A program made the position numbers and the translations under genes. A stretch of DNA of 14,035 nucleotides from Kiritimatiellia bacterium (GTDB lineage: Bacteria; Verrucomicrobiota; Kiritimatiellia; RFP12; UBA1067), in NCBI GenBank assembly GCA_017411125.1, contig JAFPNP010000272.1, forward strand, positions 1 to 14,035, given 5' to 3'. The notes below the pieces were generated by a model. The model did not search any database. It saw nothing but the letters and a program-made list of their open reading frames with translations, and was not told the origin of the DNA. Below, piece by piece: positions 1-5,982 of the stretch; the first letter of the stretch is position 1, and each line of letters begins with the position of its first letter.

Positions 1-1
1 C

Positions 2-94
2 GCAATGCGCGGTTTGATAAAAATGTCTCCAGGCGACAGGATCGGCGATGAACTCCATGATGAAATGATGGAACGGTACGAGGCGTTGCCATGA
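2..94 (+). CDS. C-terminal fragment of an antitoxin (5' end outside window)
   Basis: An open frame enters from the left edge and ends in a TGA that overlaps the ATG of the next gene as ATGA. The visible tail reads MSPGDRIGDELHDEMMERYE and then ALP, charged and acidic as antitoxin C-termini usually are. It has no recognisable fold by itself. The call rests on the four-base overlap with a PIN-domain toxin start, the standard arrangement of type II modules (antitoxin first, translationally coupled toxin second). The DNA-binding part that would name the family (RHH, AbrB, Phd) lies outside the window. Confidence 0.5.
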   Translation, partial: AMRGLIKMSPGDRIGDELHDEMMERYEALP

Positions 95-243
95 AAGTGT
101 TTCTGGACGCGAACGTTATTCTCGACGTGTTGCTGTCACGCGCCATTCCGCCAAAACCCCCGCCCGCCGGCGGGGGTTTTGATTTGGGAAGCGCGGCGGT
201 TTGGCAAAAGATTTTCGCGTTGTGTGCTGCGCCGCCGTTTTGA
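91..243 (+). pseudogene. Truncated PIN-domain (VapC-like) toxin
   Basis: The frame opens with MKVFLDANVILDVLLSR, the typical first strand and helix of PIN ribonucleases. It includes the first catalytic aspartate (residue 6, in LDANV) and the LDVLL segment. PIN toxins are usually about 130 residues and need three or four acidic residues. Here the homology stops after about residue 17, and the frame runs through a GC-rich terminator hairpin (153-180) to a stop at 241-243, giving a 50-residue product. The rest of the PIN domain is missing, so the protein should be inactive. The likely history is deletion of the toxin body, with the downstream terminator and next promoter now fused to the stub. 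The identity of the start is clear. Whether the stub is translated is unknown. Confidence 0.72.
153..180 (+). terminator. Rho-independent terminator-like hairpin
   Basis: A perfect 12-bp inverted repeat (AAAACCCCCGCC / GGCGGGGGTTTT) with a CGCC loop is followed by GATTT. It sits inside the reading frame of the broken PIN toxin and just upstream of the next promoter. A near copy with the same core and loop lies at 683-710, so this may be the preferred terminator form of this genome. Confidence 0.75.
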
Positions 244-249
244 TATAAT
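244..249 (+). promoter_or_regulatory. -10 element (TATAAT) for the intact antitoxin
   Basis: This is a consensus TATAAT. The best -35 I can find is a weak TTGTGT at 220-225 with an 18-bp spacer. The TATAATGTGCGGCGT stretch is identical at the second antitoxin copy (766-780), so promoter and gene were duplicated together. A Shine-Dalgarno AAGGGAG follows at 268-274. Confidence 0.6.
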
Positions 250-279
250 GTGCGGCGTCAGAGAATAAGGGAGCAATGT

Positions 280-504
280 ATGCCAGCTGTGATGGAAGCA
301 ATAAACAGGATGTCGTCTGAAGAAAAAATCAAGACGATGGAATATCTGTGGGCGTCAATGACTGCCGTCGCAGAACCAAAGCCACCGGCTTGGCATGGCG
401 ACATTCTGTCCGAACGTCGCCGCCGTGTAGCAGCGGGCGAAGAAGGCTTCATGTCGGTTGCCGAGTCCAAGCGTCGCCTGTACGAGGAAGTTCATGCGCG
501 TTAG
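280..504 (+). CDS. Addiction-module antitoxin, PF09720-like
   Basis: This is a 74-residue protein starting MPAVMEAINRMSSEEKIKTM. I chose ATG 280 over the upstream in-frame ATG 250 because an AAGGGAG ribosome site precedes it by about 6 bases and the second copy begins at the same residue. The pattern fits the putative addiction module component family (about 70 residues): an N-terminal helix with EEK..ME.LW, a central W (residue 38) followed by an acidic and arginine-rich helix (SERRRRVAAGEEG), then a final amphipathic helix. Such antitoxins neutralise RelE/ParE-like toxins and usually repress their own operon. The toxin start overlaps this gene by 11 bases. The toxin is truncated, so this antitoxin is probably an orphan, or may act on a toxin elsewhere. 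Confidence 0.75.
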   Translation: MPAVMEAINRMSSEEKIKTMEYLWASMTAVAEPKPPAWHGDILSERRRRVAAGEEGFMSVAESKRRLYEEVHAR

Positions 505-619
505 GATTCTTGATTCTGCCCACAACGACATGCTCGACGGCTATTGGTTCTATGAAAGCCAAGAACCCGGCGTGATGATCAAGCGCACGGTCAACGGCTT
601 CAAGATTATAATCAAATAG
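494..619 (+). pseudogene. Truncated RelE/ParE-superfamily toxin
   Basis: The ATG at 494 overlaps the antitoxin end by 11 bases. The product begins MRVRILDSAHNDMLDGYWFY and continues ESQEPG, which resembles the N-terminal strand and first helix of RelE/ParE-like toxins of about 95-100 residues. After residue 26 the similarity ends. The frame closes 15 codons later (total 41 residues) with VMIKRTVNGFKIIIK. The remaining strands and the C-terminal catalytic residues of the fold are absent, so no active toxin is expected. The short start was identified from the raw sequence and from its position directly behind a PF09720-like antitoxin, the usual partner of this toxin group. Confidence 0.65.
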
Positions 620-632
620 CAATGGCGCGTGG

Positions 633-644
633 GGGCACGTGCCC
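633..644. repeat. 12-bp perfect palindrome
   Basis: GGGCACGTGCCC is self-complementary. It lies between the broken toxin and the palindromic repeat at 651-680. No function can be assigned. It could be part of a larger degenerate repeat or a protein site. Confidence 0.35.
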
Positions 645-650
645 TGCCAA

Positions 651-680
651 CGCGGCGGCTTGAAGACAAGCCGCTCTACC
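651..680. repeat. Small palindromic repeat, copy 1
   Basis: An 8-bp stem GCGGCTTG / CAAGCCGC (655-662, 667-674) carries an AAGA loop and is followed by TCTACC. Copy 2 at 991-1022 has the same architecture with a different stem sequence and the tail TCTCCC. Both are preceded by GCGGCGGC or an overlapping part of it. This looks like a dispersed REP-like element. Confidence 0.55.
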
Positions 681-682
681 GC

Positions 683-710
683 AAAGCCTCCGCCCGCCGG
701 CGGGGGCTTT
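683..710 (+). terminator. Terminator-like hairpin, second copy
   Basis: The arms AAAGCCTCCGCC and GGCGGGGGCTTT pair over 12 positions with one G-U wobble around a CGCC loop and are followed by CCTTTC. The core and loop match the hairpin at 153-180. It ends the unit holding the truncated RelE-like toxin and precedes the second antitoxin promoter. Confidence 0.65.
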
Positions 711-737
711 CCTTTCGCCGCGTGGCGGCAGTTGCAG

Positions 738-776
738 TTCGTCCGCCAAAGCCATGCCGGATTATTATAATGTGCG
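738..776 (+). promoter_or_regulatory. Repeated promoter block, copy 1 (-10 at 766-771)
   Basis: The block contains a consensus TATAAT with no credible -35. From TTCGTCCGCCAAAG to TGTGCG it matches 36 of 39 positions, with one 2-base gap, in the block upstream of the Ser/Thr kinase at 11219-11259. It drives the second antitoxin copy, whose ribosome site AAAGGAG begins at about 789. Confidence 0.6.
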
Positions 777-801
777 GCGTTAGAGGACAAAGGAGTGGCA
801 T

Positions 802-924
802 ATGCCAGCAGTAATGGAAGCGATAAAACGGATGTCGCCTGAAGAAAAAGTCAAGACGATGGAATATCTGTGGGCGGCAATGACCGCAAACGCAGAGCTG
901 GAGCCTCTTGCCTGGCATGGCTAA
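802..924 (+). pseudogene. Truncated second copy of the PF09720-like antitoxin
   Basis: ATG 802 follows AAAGGAG. The 40-residue product starts MPAVMEAIKRMSPEEKVKTM and matches the first 40 residues of the intact copy (280-504) at 32 positions, so this is an old local duplication. It stops with TAA immediately after the shared AWHG, just where the intact copy continues into its basic toxin-binding half. The sequence after the stop does not resemble the rest of the antitoxin, so the break is a deletion or insertion and not a point stop. No toxin gene follows. A truncated protein could in principle still compete in operator binding, but that is speculation. Confidence 0.7.
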
Positions 925-950
925 GTTAAAGGTGCGTCCGAAGGGTAAAG

Positions 951-987
951 TTGTTTTTGAAAGTTGTTTTGGTTGTTTCAAAAACAA
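951..987. repeat. 12-bp perfect inverted repeat
   Basis: TTGTTTTTGAAA at 951-962 is the exact reverse complement of TTTCAAAAACAA at 976-987, with a 13-base loop. It is AT-rich in a GC-rich genome and lies between the dead antitoxin and the kdu promoter. It could be a weak bidirectional terminator or the remnant of an inserted element's end. Confidence 0.5.
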
Positions 988-990
988 AAT

Positions 991-1022
991 GCGGCGGCGC
1001 GTTGGAAACAACGCGCTCTCCC
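991..1022. repeat. Small palindromic repeat, copy 2
   Basis: The stem GCGCGTTG / CAACGCGC (997-1004, 1009-1016) has a GAAA loop and is followed by TCTCCC. It has the same layout as copy 1 at 651-680, but both arms have changed together so that pairing is kept. Confidence 0.55.
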
Positions 1023-1030
1023 GTGCGGCG

Positions 1031-1059
1031 TGGACAACGGGCGGGCGGTATGGTATACT
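1031..1059 (+). promoter_or_regulatory. Promoter of the kduI-kduD-lpt operon
   Basis: A -35 TGGACA (1031-1036), a 17-bp spacer and a -10 TATACT (1054-1059) preceded by TGG form the best-scoring promoter in the window by eye. Transcription should start near 1066, about 22 bases before the kduI ATG. Confidence 0.75.
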
Positions 1060-1087
1060 ATCGCCGTTTCAGCGTGAAGGAGAGAAG

Positions 1088-1918
1088 ATGGAAACAAGAT
1101 ATGCCGTAGGCAGGGAAGAGTACCGCCGCATGACCACAGAAGAACTGCGCGCGGCGTTTCTCGACACGAAACTCCACGAAAGGGGCGCGATCAACCTCAT
1201 GTACTGCGAGGTCGAGCGCGGCATCGCGGGTTTCGCCGTGCCGACGGCTGCGCCGCTCGCCCTGCCCGCCGGCAAGGAGCTTGCGAGCGACTGTTTCTGC
1301 GAGCGCCGCGAGCTGGGCGTTCTCAACATCGGCGGCGAGGGCACGGTGACGGTCGACGGCGTCGCGTATGCGCTGCGGCCGCTTGACGTCCTCTACGTCG
1401 GCAAGGGCGCGAAGGAGGTGCTGTTCGCGTCTGCGGACGCGGAAAAGCCGGCGGAGTTCTATCTTGCGTCCTATCCCGCGCACAAGGCGTATCCGACGAA
1501 ACTCGTCAGGTTCGAGGACGCGAACCACCGCCATCTCGGCACGGCGGAGGAATGCAACGTGCGCACGATACACCAGTACATCCTGCCCGGCAAGTGCGAG
1601 AGCTGCCAGCTCGTCATGGGCGTCACGCGTCTCGAGCCGGGCAGCAACTGGAACACCATGCCGGCGCACACCCACGAGCGCCGCACCGAAATGTACATGT
1701 ACTTCGACATCGCGCCGGACGCTGCCGTGTTTCACTTCATGGGCGCGGGCGACGAGACGCGCCACATCGCCATGCACAACCACGACGTGGTGGTCAGCCC
1801 GATGTGGTCGATACACGCCGGCGTCGGCACGCGGGCGTACACTTTCTGCTGGGCCATGGGCGGCGAGAACCAGGTGTTCGACGACATGGACGGCATCAAG
1901 ATCGAGGATCTCAAGTAG
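1088..1918 (+). CDS. kduI: 5-keto 4-deoxyuronate isomerase (4-deoxy-L-threo-5-hexosulose-uronate ketol-isomerase)
   Basis: KduI isomerises 5-keto-4-deoxyuronate, the open form of the unsaturated uronate released by pectin and glycosaminoglycan lyases, to 2,5-diketo-3-deoxygluconate in the cytoplasm. The product is 276 residues, the usual length (about 278). The cupin metal site is complete: His194 and His196 and Glu201 in MPAHTHERRTEMYMYFD, and His243 in MWSIHAGVG. These correspond to the zinc ligands known in the E. coli enzyme with an offset of two. I chose ATG 1088 because GGAGAG precedes it and the family N-terminus starts here. The frame stays open upstream to 908, but that extension spans the promoter and a repeat. 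kduD follows after 15 bases. An operon-specific regulator is not visible. Confidence 0.95.
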   Translation: METRYAVGREEYRRMTTEELRAAFLDTKLHERGAINLMYCEVERGIAGFAVPTAAPLALPAGKELASDCFCERRELGVLNIGGEGTVTVDGVAYALRPLDVLYVGKGAKEVLFASADAEKPAEFYLASYPAHKAYPTKLVRFEDANHRHLGTAEECNVRTIHQYILPGKCESCQLVMGVTRLEPGSNWNTMPAHTHERRTEMYMYFDIAPDAAVFHFMGAGDETRHIAMHNHDVVVSPMWSIHAGVGTRAYTFCWAMGGENQVFDDMDGIKIEDLK

Positions 1919-1933
1919 GGAAAGGGGCGGAAG

Positions 1934-2698
1934 ATGGTACTGGACCAGTTCAAACTCGACGGCAAGGTCGCGGTGGTGACGGGCGCGGGGCGCGGCATAG
2001 GCCAGGCGTACGCGCTCGGCCTCGCGGAGGCTGGCGCGGACGTGGCGCTCGTGGACGTGATCGACATGTCCGAGACGGCGGAGAAGGTCAAGGCGCTCGG
2101 GCGCAAGGTGCTCTGCGTCAAGGCCGATCTTTCGAAGGGCGAGAAGGAGAGTCCCAAGATCGTCGCGAAGGTCGTGAAGGCTCTCGGCGGCCTCGACATC
2201 CTCGTGAACAACGCCGGCATCATCCGCCGCGAGCCGTTCGTGGAGCATTCGGCCAAGAACTGGAACGACGTGATTTCCATAAACCTTTCCACTCCGTTTT
2301 TCCTCTCGCAGGCGGCAGCCCGGCAGATGATCGCGCAGGGGCGCGGGGGCAAGATCATAAACATCGGCTCGATGCTCTCCTTCCAGGGCGGGATCCTCAT
2401 TCCCGGCTATGCGGCGGCGAAGGGCGGCATCAAGTCGCTCACGATGCTCATGGCGAACGAGCTTTCCAGGCATGGCATCTGCGTGAACGCGATCGCGCCG
2501 GGCTACATCGCGACGGAGAACACGCGCCCGATCCGCGAGGACAGGAAGCGCAACAAGGCGATCCTCGACCGCATTCCGGCCGGTCGCTGGGGCACGCCGG
2601 ACGATCTCAAGGGACTTTGCGTGTTCCTCGCCTCCCCGGCGAGCGACTACGTGACGGGATTCATGTATGCGTGCGACGGAGGCTGGCTCGCGCGCTGA
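1934..2698 (+). CDS. kduD: 2-dehydro-3-deoxy-D-gluconate 5-dehydrogenase (SDR family)
   Basis: KduD reduces 2,5-diketo-3-deoxygluconate to 2-keto-3-deoxygluconate with NAD(P)H, the step after KduI. The 254-residue protein has all marks of a classical short-chain dehydrogenase: the cofactor motif TGAGRGIG at 16-23, NNAG at 92-95, catalytic Ser146, and Tyr159-AAA-Lys163. The APGYIATEN stretch near 190-200 and the C-terminal CDGGWLAR are typical of the KduD subgroup. Asp41 at the end of the second strand suggests a preference for NAD(H), which is an inference. A purine-rich AAAGGGG lies ahead of the ATG. The neighbours kduI (15 bases upstream) and an LPS permease gene (12 bases downstream) are in the same orientation. 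Kinase and aldolase for the product are not in this window. Confidence 0.93.
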   Translation: MVLDQFKLDGKVAVVTGAGRGIGQAYALGLAEAGADVALVDVIDMSETAEKVKALGRKVLCVKADLSKGEKESPKIVAKVVKALGGLDILVNNAGIIRREPFVEHSAKNWNDVISINLSTPFFLSQAAARQMIAQGRGGKIINIGSMLSFQGGILIPGYAAAKGGIKSLTMLMANELSRHGICVNAIAPGYIATENTRPIREDRKRNKAILDRIPAGRWGTPDDLKGLCVFLASPASDYVTGFMYACDGGWLAR

Positions 2699-2710
2699 CG
2701 GCCGACTGCG

Positions 2711-3814
2711 ATGAAGATACTCACGCGATACATCCTCAGGGAGTTCTGCATTCCGCTGTTCTACTGCATGGCGGGCTTCGTTTCCATATACCTGCTCTTC
2801 GAGCTGTTCGGCTCGTTCAGCCGGCTCATGGCGGCAAAGCCGGGGATGCATGCGGCCGTGGCTTATTTCGCGGGCTATTTCGCTCCCTACTTCCAGTGGA
2901 TGGCGCCGGCCTGCCTGATGCTGGCGACGCTGTACACGATGTGGAGGTTCTGCAGGAACTCGGAGGTCGTGGCGATGCGCGCGGGCGGCGTGGGCTTCTT
3001 CGCGATAGTGAAGCCGCTGCTTGCGGTCGCGATTCTCGTCGCGTGCGCCGTCGCATGGGTGAACGAGTCCTACATGCCGGACCGCAGTTCGTGGGCGAGA
3101 CGTTTCAAGGATGCCAGGTTCGACGCGCAGAAGATGGCCGAAGCGAACAGGGTGCTGTACGTGAACGGCACCCGCACGTGGCAGGCGGACATGCCGCGCG
3201 CGCGGCGCGCCAGCGAACTGTCGAACGTCAAGGTGACGATACGTCCGCCGTCCCCGCCGGCCGATCCGGCGGAACGCCGCGAGCGCAGGATAACGGCGGC
3301 CCGCGCCGTGTACGAGGGCGGCAGGTGGTTCTTCTATGCGCCGCGCGTCGTGGACAGCGTGAAAGGCGTTGAGACCGCCGCGAAGGACGTGCCGGAGGGC
3401 GCGGGGCTTCTCTGTTTCCCGGAGTTCGACGAAAAGCCGGAGGCGATGCTTCTGGAGAACTACGACTGGATGTACATGTCCACGGACGACCGTTTCGCCT
3501 ACCTCGCGACGCACCCGAACCTCGAGCCTGCGACGCGCCGGCGCTATTTGTACGATGCGTTCGCGCAGCTCGTCTCGCCGCTTGCTTGCCTTGTCATCAC
3601 GCTTTTCGCGATTCCCATGGGCGTCGCCACCGGACGGCAAAGCGTGTTCAAGGGCATTGTCGGGGCGCTGGGCATGTTTTTCGCGTTCTACGCCCTTACG
3701 ATACTCTGCATGGTGCTTGCTGCGCGCGGGATGCTCGCGCCGCTGCCTGCCGCGTGCATTCCCGATCTGCTGTTCTTCGCGATAGGCTGCCGCCTTTTCT
3801 GGAAAAACCGATGA
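2711..3814 (+). CDS. LptF/LptG-family LPS export permease
   Basis: This is an inner-membrane permease of the YjgP/YjgQ family, which with LptB and LptC extracts lipopolysaccharide from the inner membrane and passes it to the periplasmic bridge. The 367 residues show the family layout: three N-terminal membrane helices (about 12-32, 57-78, 99-118), a periplasmic beta-jellyroll region (about 120-280), and three C-terminal helices (about 285-306, 313-336, 343-363). The coupling-helix region RNSEVVAMRAGG (82-93) is the best conserved family motif. I cannot decide between LptF and LptG from sequence alone. No Shine-Dalgarno is visible (GCCGACTGCG before ATG), so translation is probably coupled to kduD 12 bases upstream. 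Its presence implies an LPS-bearing outer membrane. The link to uronate genes may be simple co-transcription. Confidence 0.88.
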   Translation: MKILTRYILREFCIPLFYCMAGFVSIYLLFELFGSFSRLMAAKPGMHAAVAYFAGYFAPYFQWMAPACLMLATLYTMWRFCRNSEVVAMRAGGVGFFAIVKPLLAVAILVACAVAWVNESYMPDRSSWARRFKDARFDAQKMAEANRVLYVNGTRTWQADMPRARRASELSNVKVTIRPPSPPADPAERRERRITAARAVYEGGRWFFYAPRVVDSVKGVETAAKDVPEGAGLLCFPEFDEKPEAMLLENYDWMYMSTDDRFAYLATHPNLEPATRRRYLYDAFAQLVSPLACLVITLFAIPMGVATGRQSVFKGIVGALGMFFAFYALTILCMVLAARGMLAPLPAACIPDLLFFAIGCRLFWKNR

Positions 3815-3837
3815 CGCTGGACGGCTCTGGATTTTTT

Positions 3838-3846
3838 TGGTACAAT
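3838..3846 (+). promoter_or_regulatory. Extended -10 promoter ahead of ispD
   Basis: TGG-TACAAT lies 56 bases before the ispD ATG, in an AT-rich gap that follows the permease stop. The TGG before the hexamer also occurs at 1051-1053 and 9042-9044. No good -35 is present at the right spacing. Confidence 0.55.
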
Positions 3847-3902
3847 ACGGGCAATTGATTTCTCTATATAGGTTTTAGCAAGAAAAAAGAAAGAAGACAA
3901 CG

Positions 3903-4583
3903 ATGGTAACGGCAATCATAGTGGCGGCGGGCAAGAGCGAGCGCATGGGCACGGGGGCGGACAAAGCGTTCCTCAATCTGGGGCCCAAACCGGTTCTCGC
4001 ATGGAGTCTGCTGGCGTTCGAGCGCTGCACGGACGTGGACCAGATTGTCGTGGTGGTGCGCAAGGACCAGATCGTGGCGACGAAGGCGCTTGCGCGGATG
4101 TTCGGCATTTCGAAGATCCGCAACATTGTTTCTGGCGGCGCAAGGCGCCAGGATTCCGTGATGAACGGCCTCAAGGAGGTGGACGTCGATACGCGCATGG
4201 TGGTGATACACGACGGGGCGCGTCCGTGCGTAAAGCCTGAGACGATTTCCGAGACGGTGAAACTTGCCAAGCGCTCCGGCGCTGCGGTGGTTGGATGCCA
4301 TATCTGGGACACCGTGAAGTACGTCGAGAAGGGAACCGCCGTATCCCGCACGGAAGACCGCGCGAAGCTCTGGGCCGTGCAGACTCCGCAGGCGTTCAGC
4401 GCGTCGCTCATCCGCCGCGCATATGCCGAGGTGGCGGCGAAGAAGCTGGAGGTCACGGACGACGCGTCTGCCGTGGAACTGCTCGGCGAGCCGGTGAAAA
4501 TCTACGAGACGAACACGCCGAACCTGAAAATCACGACGGTGGAAGACCTCCAGATCGCGGCGGCGGTGGTCTTGAAGAACTGA
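3903..4583 (+). CDS. ispD: 2-C-methyl-D-erythritol 4-phosphate cytidylyltransferase
   Basis: IspD transfers CMP from CTP to 2-C-methyl-D-erythritol 4-phosphate in the non-mevalonate isoprenoid pathway. The protein is 226 residues, a standard length. The nucleotide-binding loop AAGKSERMG is at 8-16 with Lys21 following. HDGARP is at 103-108, the substrate-site RTEDR at 149-153, and QTPQAF at 160-165. TDDASAVE is at 185-192, and NLKITTVEDL at 207-216 supplies the conserved lysine (209). The family is unambiguous. The start follows AGAAAGAAGA, a weak ribosome site. It is the first gene of a five-gene run that ends in guaB. ispF, a frequent neighbour or fusion partner, is not here. Confidence 0.95.
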   Translation: MVTAIIVAAGKSERMGTGADKAFLNLGPKPVLAWSLLAFERCTDVDQIVVVVRKDQIVATKALARMFGISKIRNIVSGGARRQDSVMNGLKEVDVDTRMVVIHDGARPCVKPETISETVKLAKRSGAAVVGCHIWDTVKYVEKGTAVSRTEDRAKLWAVQTPQAFSASLIRRAYAEVAAKKLEVTDDASAVELLGEPVKIYETNTPNLKITTVEDLQIAAAVVLKN

Positions 4584-4603
4584 GTTGGAAAGGATACGCG
4601 TCC

Positions 4604-5341
4604 TTGGGCAGAGTATACGCCATATTGGGAGACATCCACGCCAACATAGACGCCCTCCAGGCGGTCTTGGCGGATGCCCGCGACCAAGGCGCGACGCATT
4701 TTGTATCGGTCGGCGACGTGGTCGGGTACAACGCTGCGCCCGCCGAGTGCATCCACGTTGTGCGCGACGAGCTGCAATGCCCGGTCGTGCGCGGCAACCA
4801 CGACCACTACGTGTCGTACCTTGAAACCAACCTCGCGGATTTCCATCCCGCTGCGGCGCAGGTCGTGGAGTGGACCCGGGGGCAGCTCTCGGCGGAGGAT
4901 GTCGAATGGCTGCACGGCCTTCCGCTCCAGAAGCCGGTCATGGGGTTCATGCTCGTGCATTCGACGCTCGACATGCCGGACCGGTGGGGTTACGTCTTCG
5001 ACAACCAGCAGGCGCAGTCCAATTTCAACTACCAGTTTACGGAGATATGTTTCCACGGGCACACGCACGTGCCCATCATATACGCCCGCGCGCAGTTCGG
5101 CGTGGTCCACTACGAGCCGTGCGACTTCACTTGCGAGCCAGGGCAGAAGCTGTTCATCAACGTGGGCAGCGTCGGCCAGCCGCGCGACGGCGACCCGCGC
5201 GCGTCTTACGTCCTTTTTGACATGGCCGCCCGCCGGATACGCTTCCGCCGGATCGAATACGACGTGGCCGCGGCTCAGGCGCGAATCCGCAAGGCCGGGC
5301 TGCCCGACCGCTGCGCGGAGCGTCTGGAGGTGGGCAGATGA
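4604..5341 (+). CDS. Calcineurin-like metallophosphoesterase (TTG start)
   Basis: This is a predicted cytoplasmic phosphoesterase of the calcineurin-like superfamily (Metallophos_2 type, as in YfcE/MJ0936). The two-metal site is complete: GDIHAN gives Asp10 and His12, GDVVGY gives Asp38, GNHDHY gives Asn65 and His66, then VHS (His119) and GHTHVP (His151, His153). At 245 residues it is a single catalytic domain with no signal peptide. The frame has no ATG between the ispD stop and the first motif. TTG 4604 is chosen because the protein then begins directly at the first strand (MGRVYAILGDIHAN) and AAGGA lies about 10 bases upstream. The stop overlaps the next start as ATGA. The substrate cannot be read from sequence. 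Related enzymes act on cyclic or small phosphodiesters. Confidence 0.88.
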   Translation: MGRVYAILGDIHANIDALQAVLADARDQGATHFVSVGDVVGYNAAPAECIHVVRDELQCPVVRGNHDHYVSYLETNLADFHPAAAQVVEWTRGQLSAEDVEWLHGLPLQKPVMGFMLVHSTLDMPDRWGYVFDNQQAQSNFNYQFTEICFHGHTHVPIIYARAQFGVVHYEPCDFTCEPGQKLFINVGSVGQPRDGDPRASYVLFDMAARRIRFRRIEYDVAAAQARIRKAGLPDRCAERLEVGR

Positions 5342-5982
5342 CCGTGCGCGTTGCATCGGCGGCGGCCGCGCTCGCGCTGTGCGCCGGATGCCTTTCTTCG
5401 TCGACTCCGGCACCGAAAACGTGGATGGTCTCTCCTGCGCAGGAGCTTGCCGCTGCAGCGCCGCGCCCCGGCGCCTTCTCCGTCACCAGGCAGGGCCAGA
5501 TAGCCGTGAACGCCCCGTTCGACACGACGAGCTTCGTCGTGCGGCGCGCGGACGGCAGCGTGGCGCGCGATCCCTACAACGTGTTCGCGGCGCAGCCGTC
5601 CGCGCTGCTGCGCAATGCGGTGCGCTCCCGTCTCGAAGCGGACGGACGGTTCGGGCGCGTCGTGCCGCAGTCCAGTTCCGCTTCTGCCGACGTGCAGGTC
5701 GAAGCGCTCGTGAGCGATCTTTCGATAGACTGTTCCGACCCGTCCCGCCGCACGGCCCGGGCCGCCGTCAGCCTCGACGTGCTGCGCACGGGCCGCAACG
5801 GACGCGGCGTGATTCTTTCCGGCGACGGCGCCGGCACGGCGGACGCCGCGAGCGGCGACTATTCCGCCGCTTTTTCGCAGGCGTTCGACGCCGCGATGGT
5901 TGCCGCGCTGCGCAACCTGAAGGAGCAACCGCCGGCGAAGCCGATTGAACCTTTACAGAAACCCAAAGGAGAAAACAAATGA
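5338..5982 (+). CDS. ABC-transport auxiliary lipoprotein-like (PqiC/PF03886-like)
   Basis: The 214-residue precursor has a clear lipoprotein signal: MTVRVASAAAALALCAGC, with the lipobox ending in Cys18, and Ser19 at +2, which would favour outer-membrane sorting in E. coli-type cells. The body fits the ABC-type transport auxiliary component family: a region around VFAAQPSALLRNAVRSRLEA followed by GRFGRVV, ADVQVEALVSDLSIDC, and a last helix (AAFSQAFDAAMVAALRNL). In that family, such proteins work with MCE-type or lipid-trafficking ABC systems. No transporter genes are next to it here, so the partner is unknown. Both ends overlap neighbours by ATGA, meaning tight translational coupling to the phosphoesterase and to the exported oxidoreductase. 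The family call is moderately secure and the lipoprotein call is strong. Confidence 0.68.
   Translation: MTVRVASAAAALALCAGCLSSSTPAPKTWMVSPAQELAAAAPRPGAFSVTRQGQIAVNAPFDTTSFVVRRADGSVARDPYNVFAAQPSALLRNAVRSRLEADGRFGRVVPQSSSASADVQVEALVSDLSIDCSDPSRRTARAAVSLDVLRTGRNGRGVILSGDGAGTADAASGDYSAAFSQAFDAAMVAALRNLKEQPPAKPIEPLQKPKGENK

Noticed and set aside
908..1087. N-terminal extension of KduI
   Set aside because: The extension covers the repeat at 991-1022 and the promoter at 1031-1059. The 276-residue protein from 1088 matches family length and metal-ligand numbering.
1058..3640. Very long minus-strand open frame opposite kduI, kduD and the permease gene
   Set aside because: It is arginine- and histidine-rich, has no recognisable motif, and mirrors GC-biased codon usage of the three certain genes on the plus strand.
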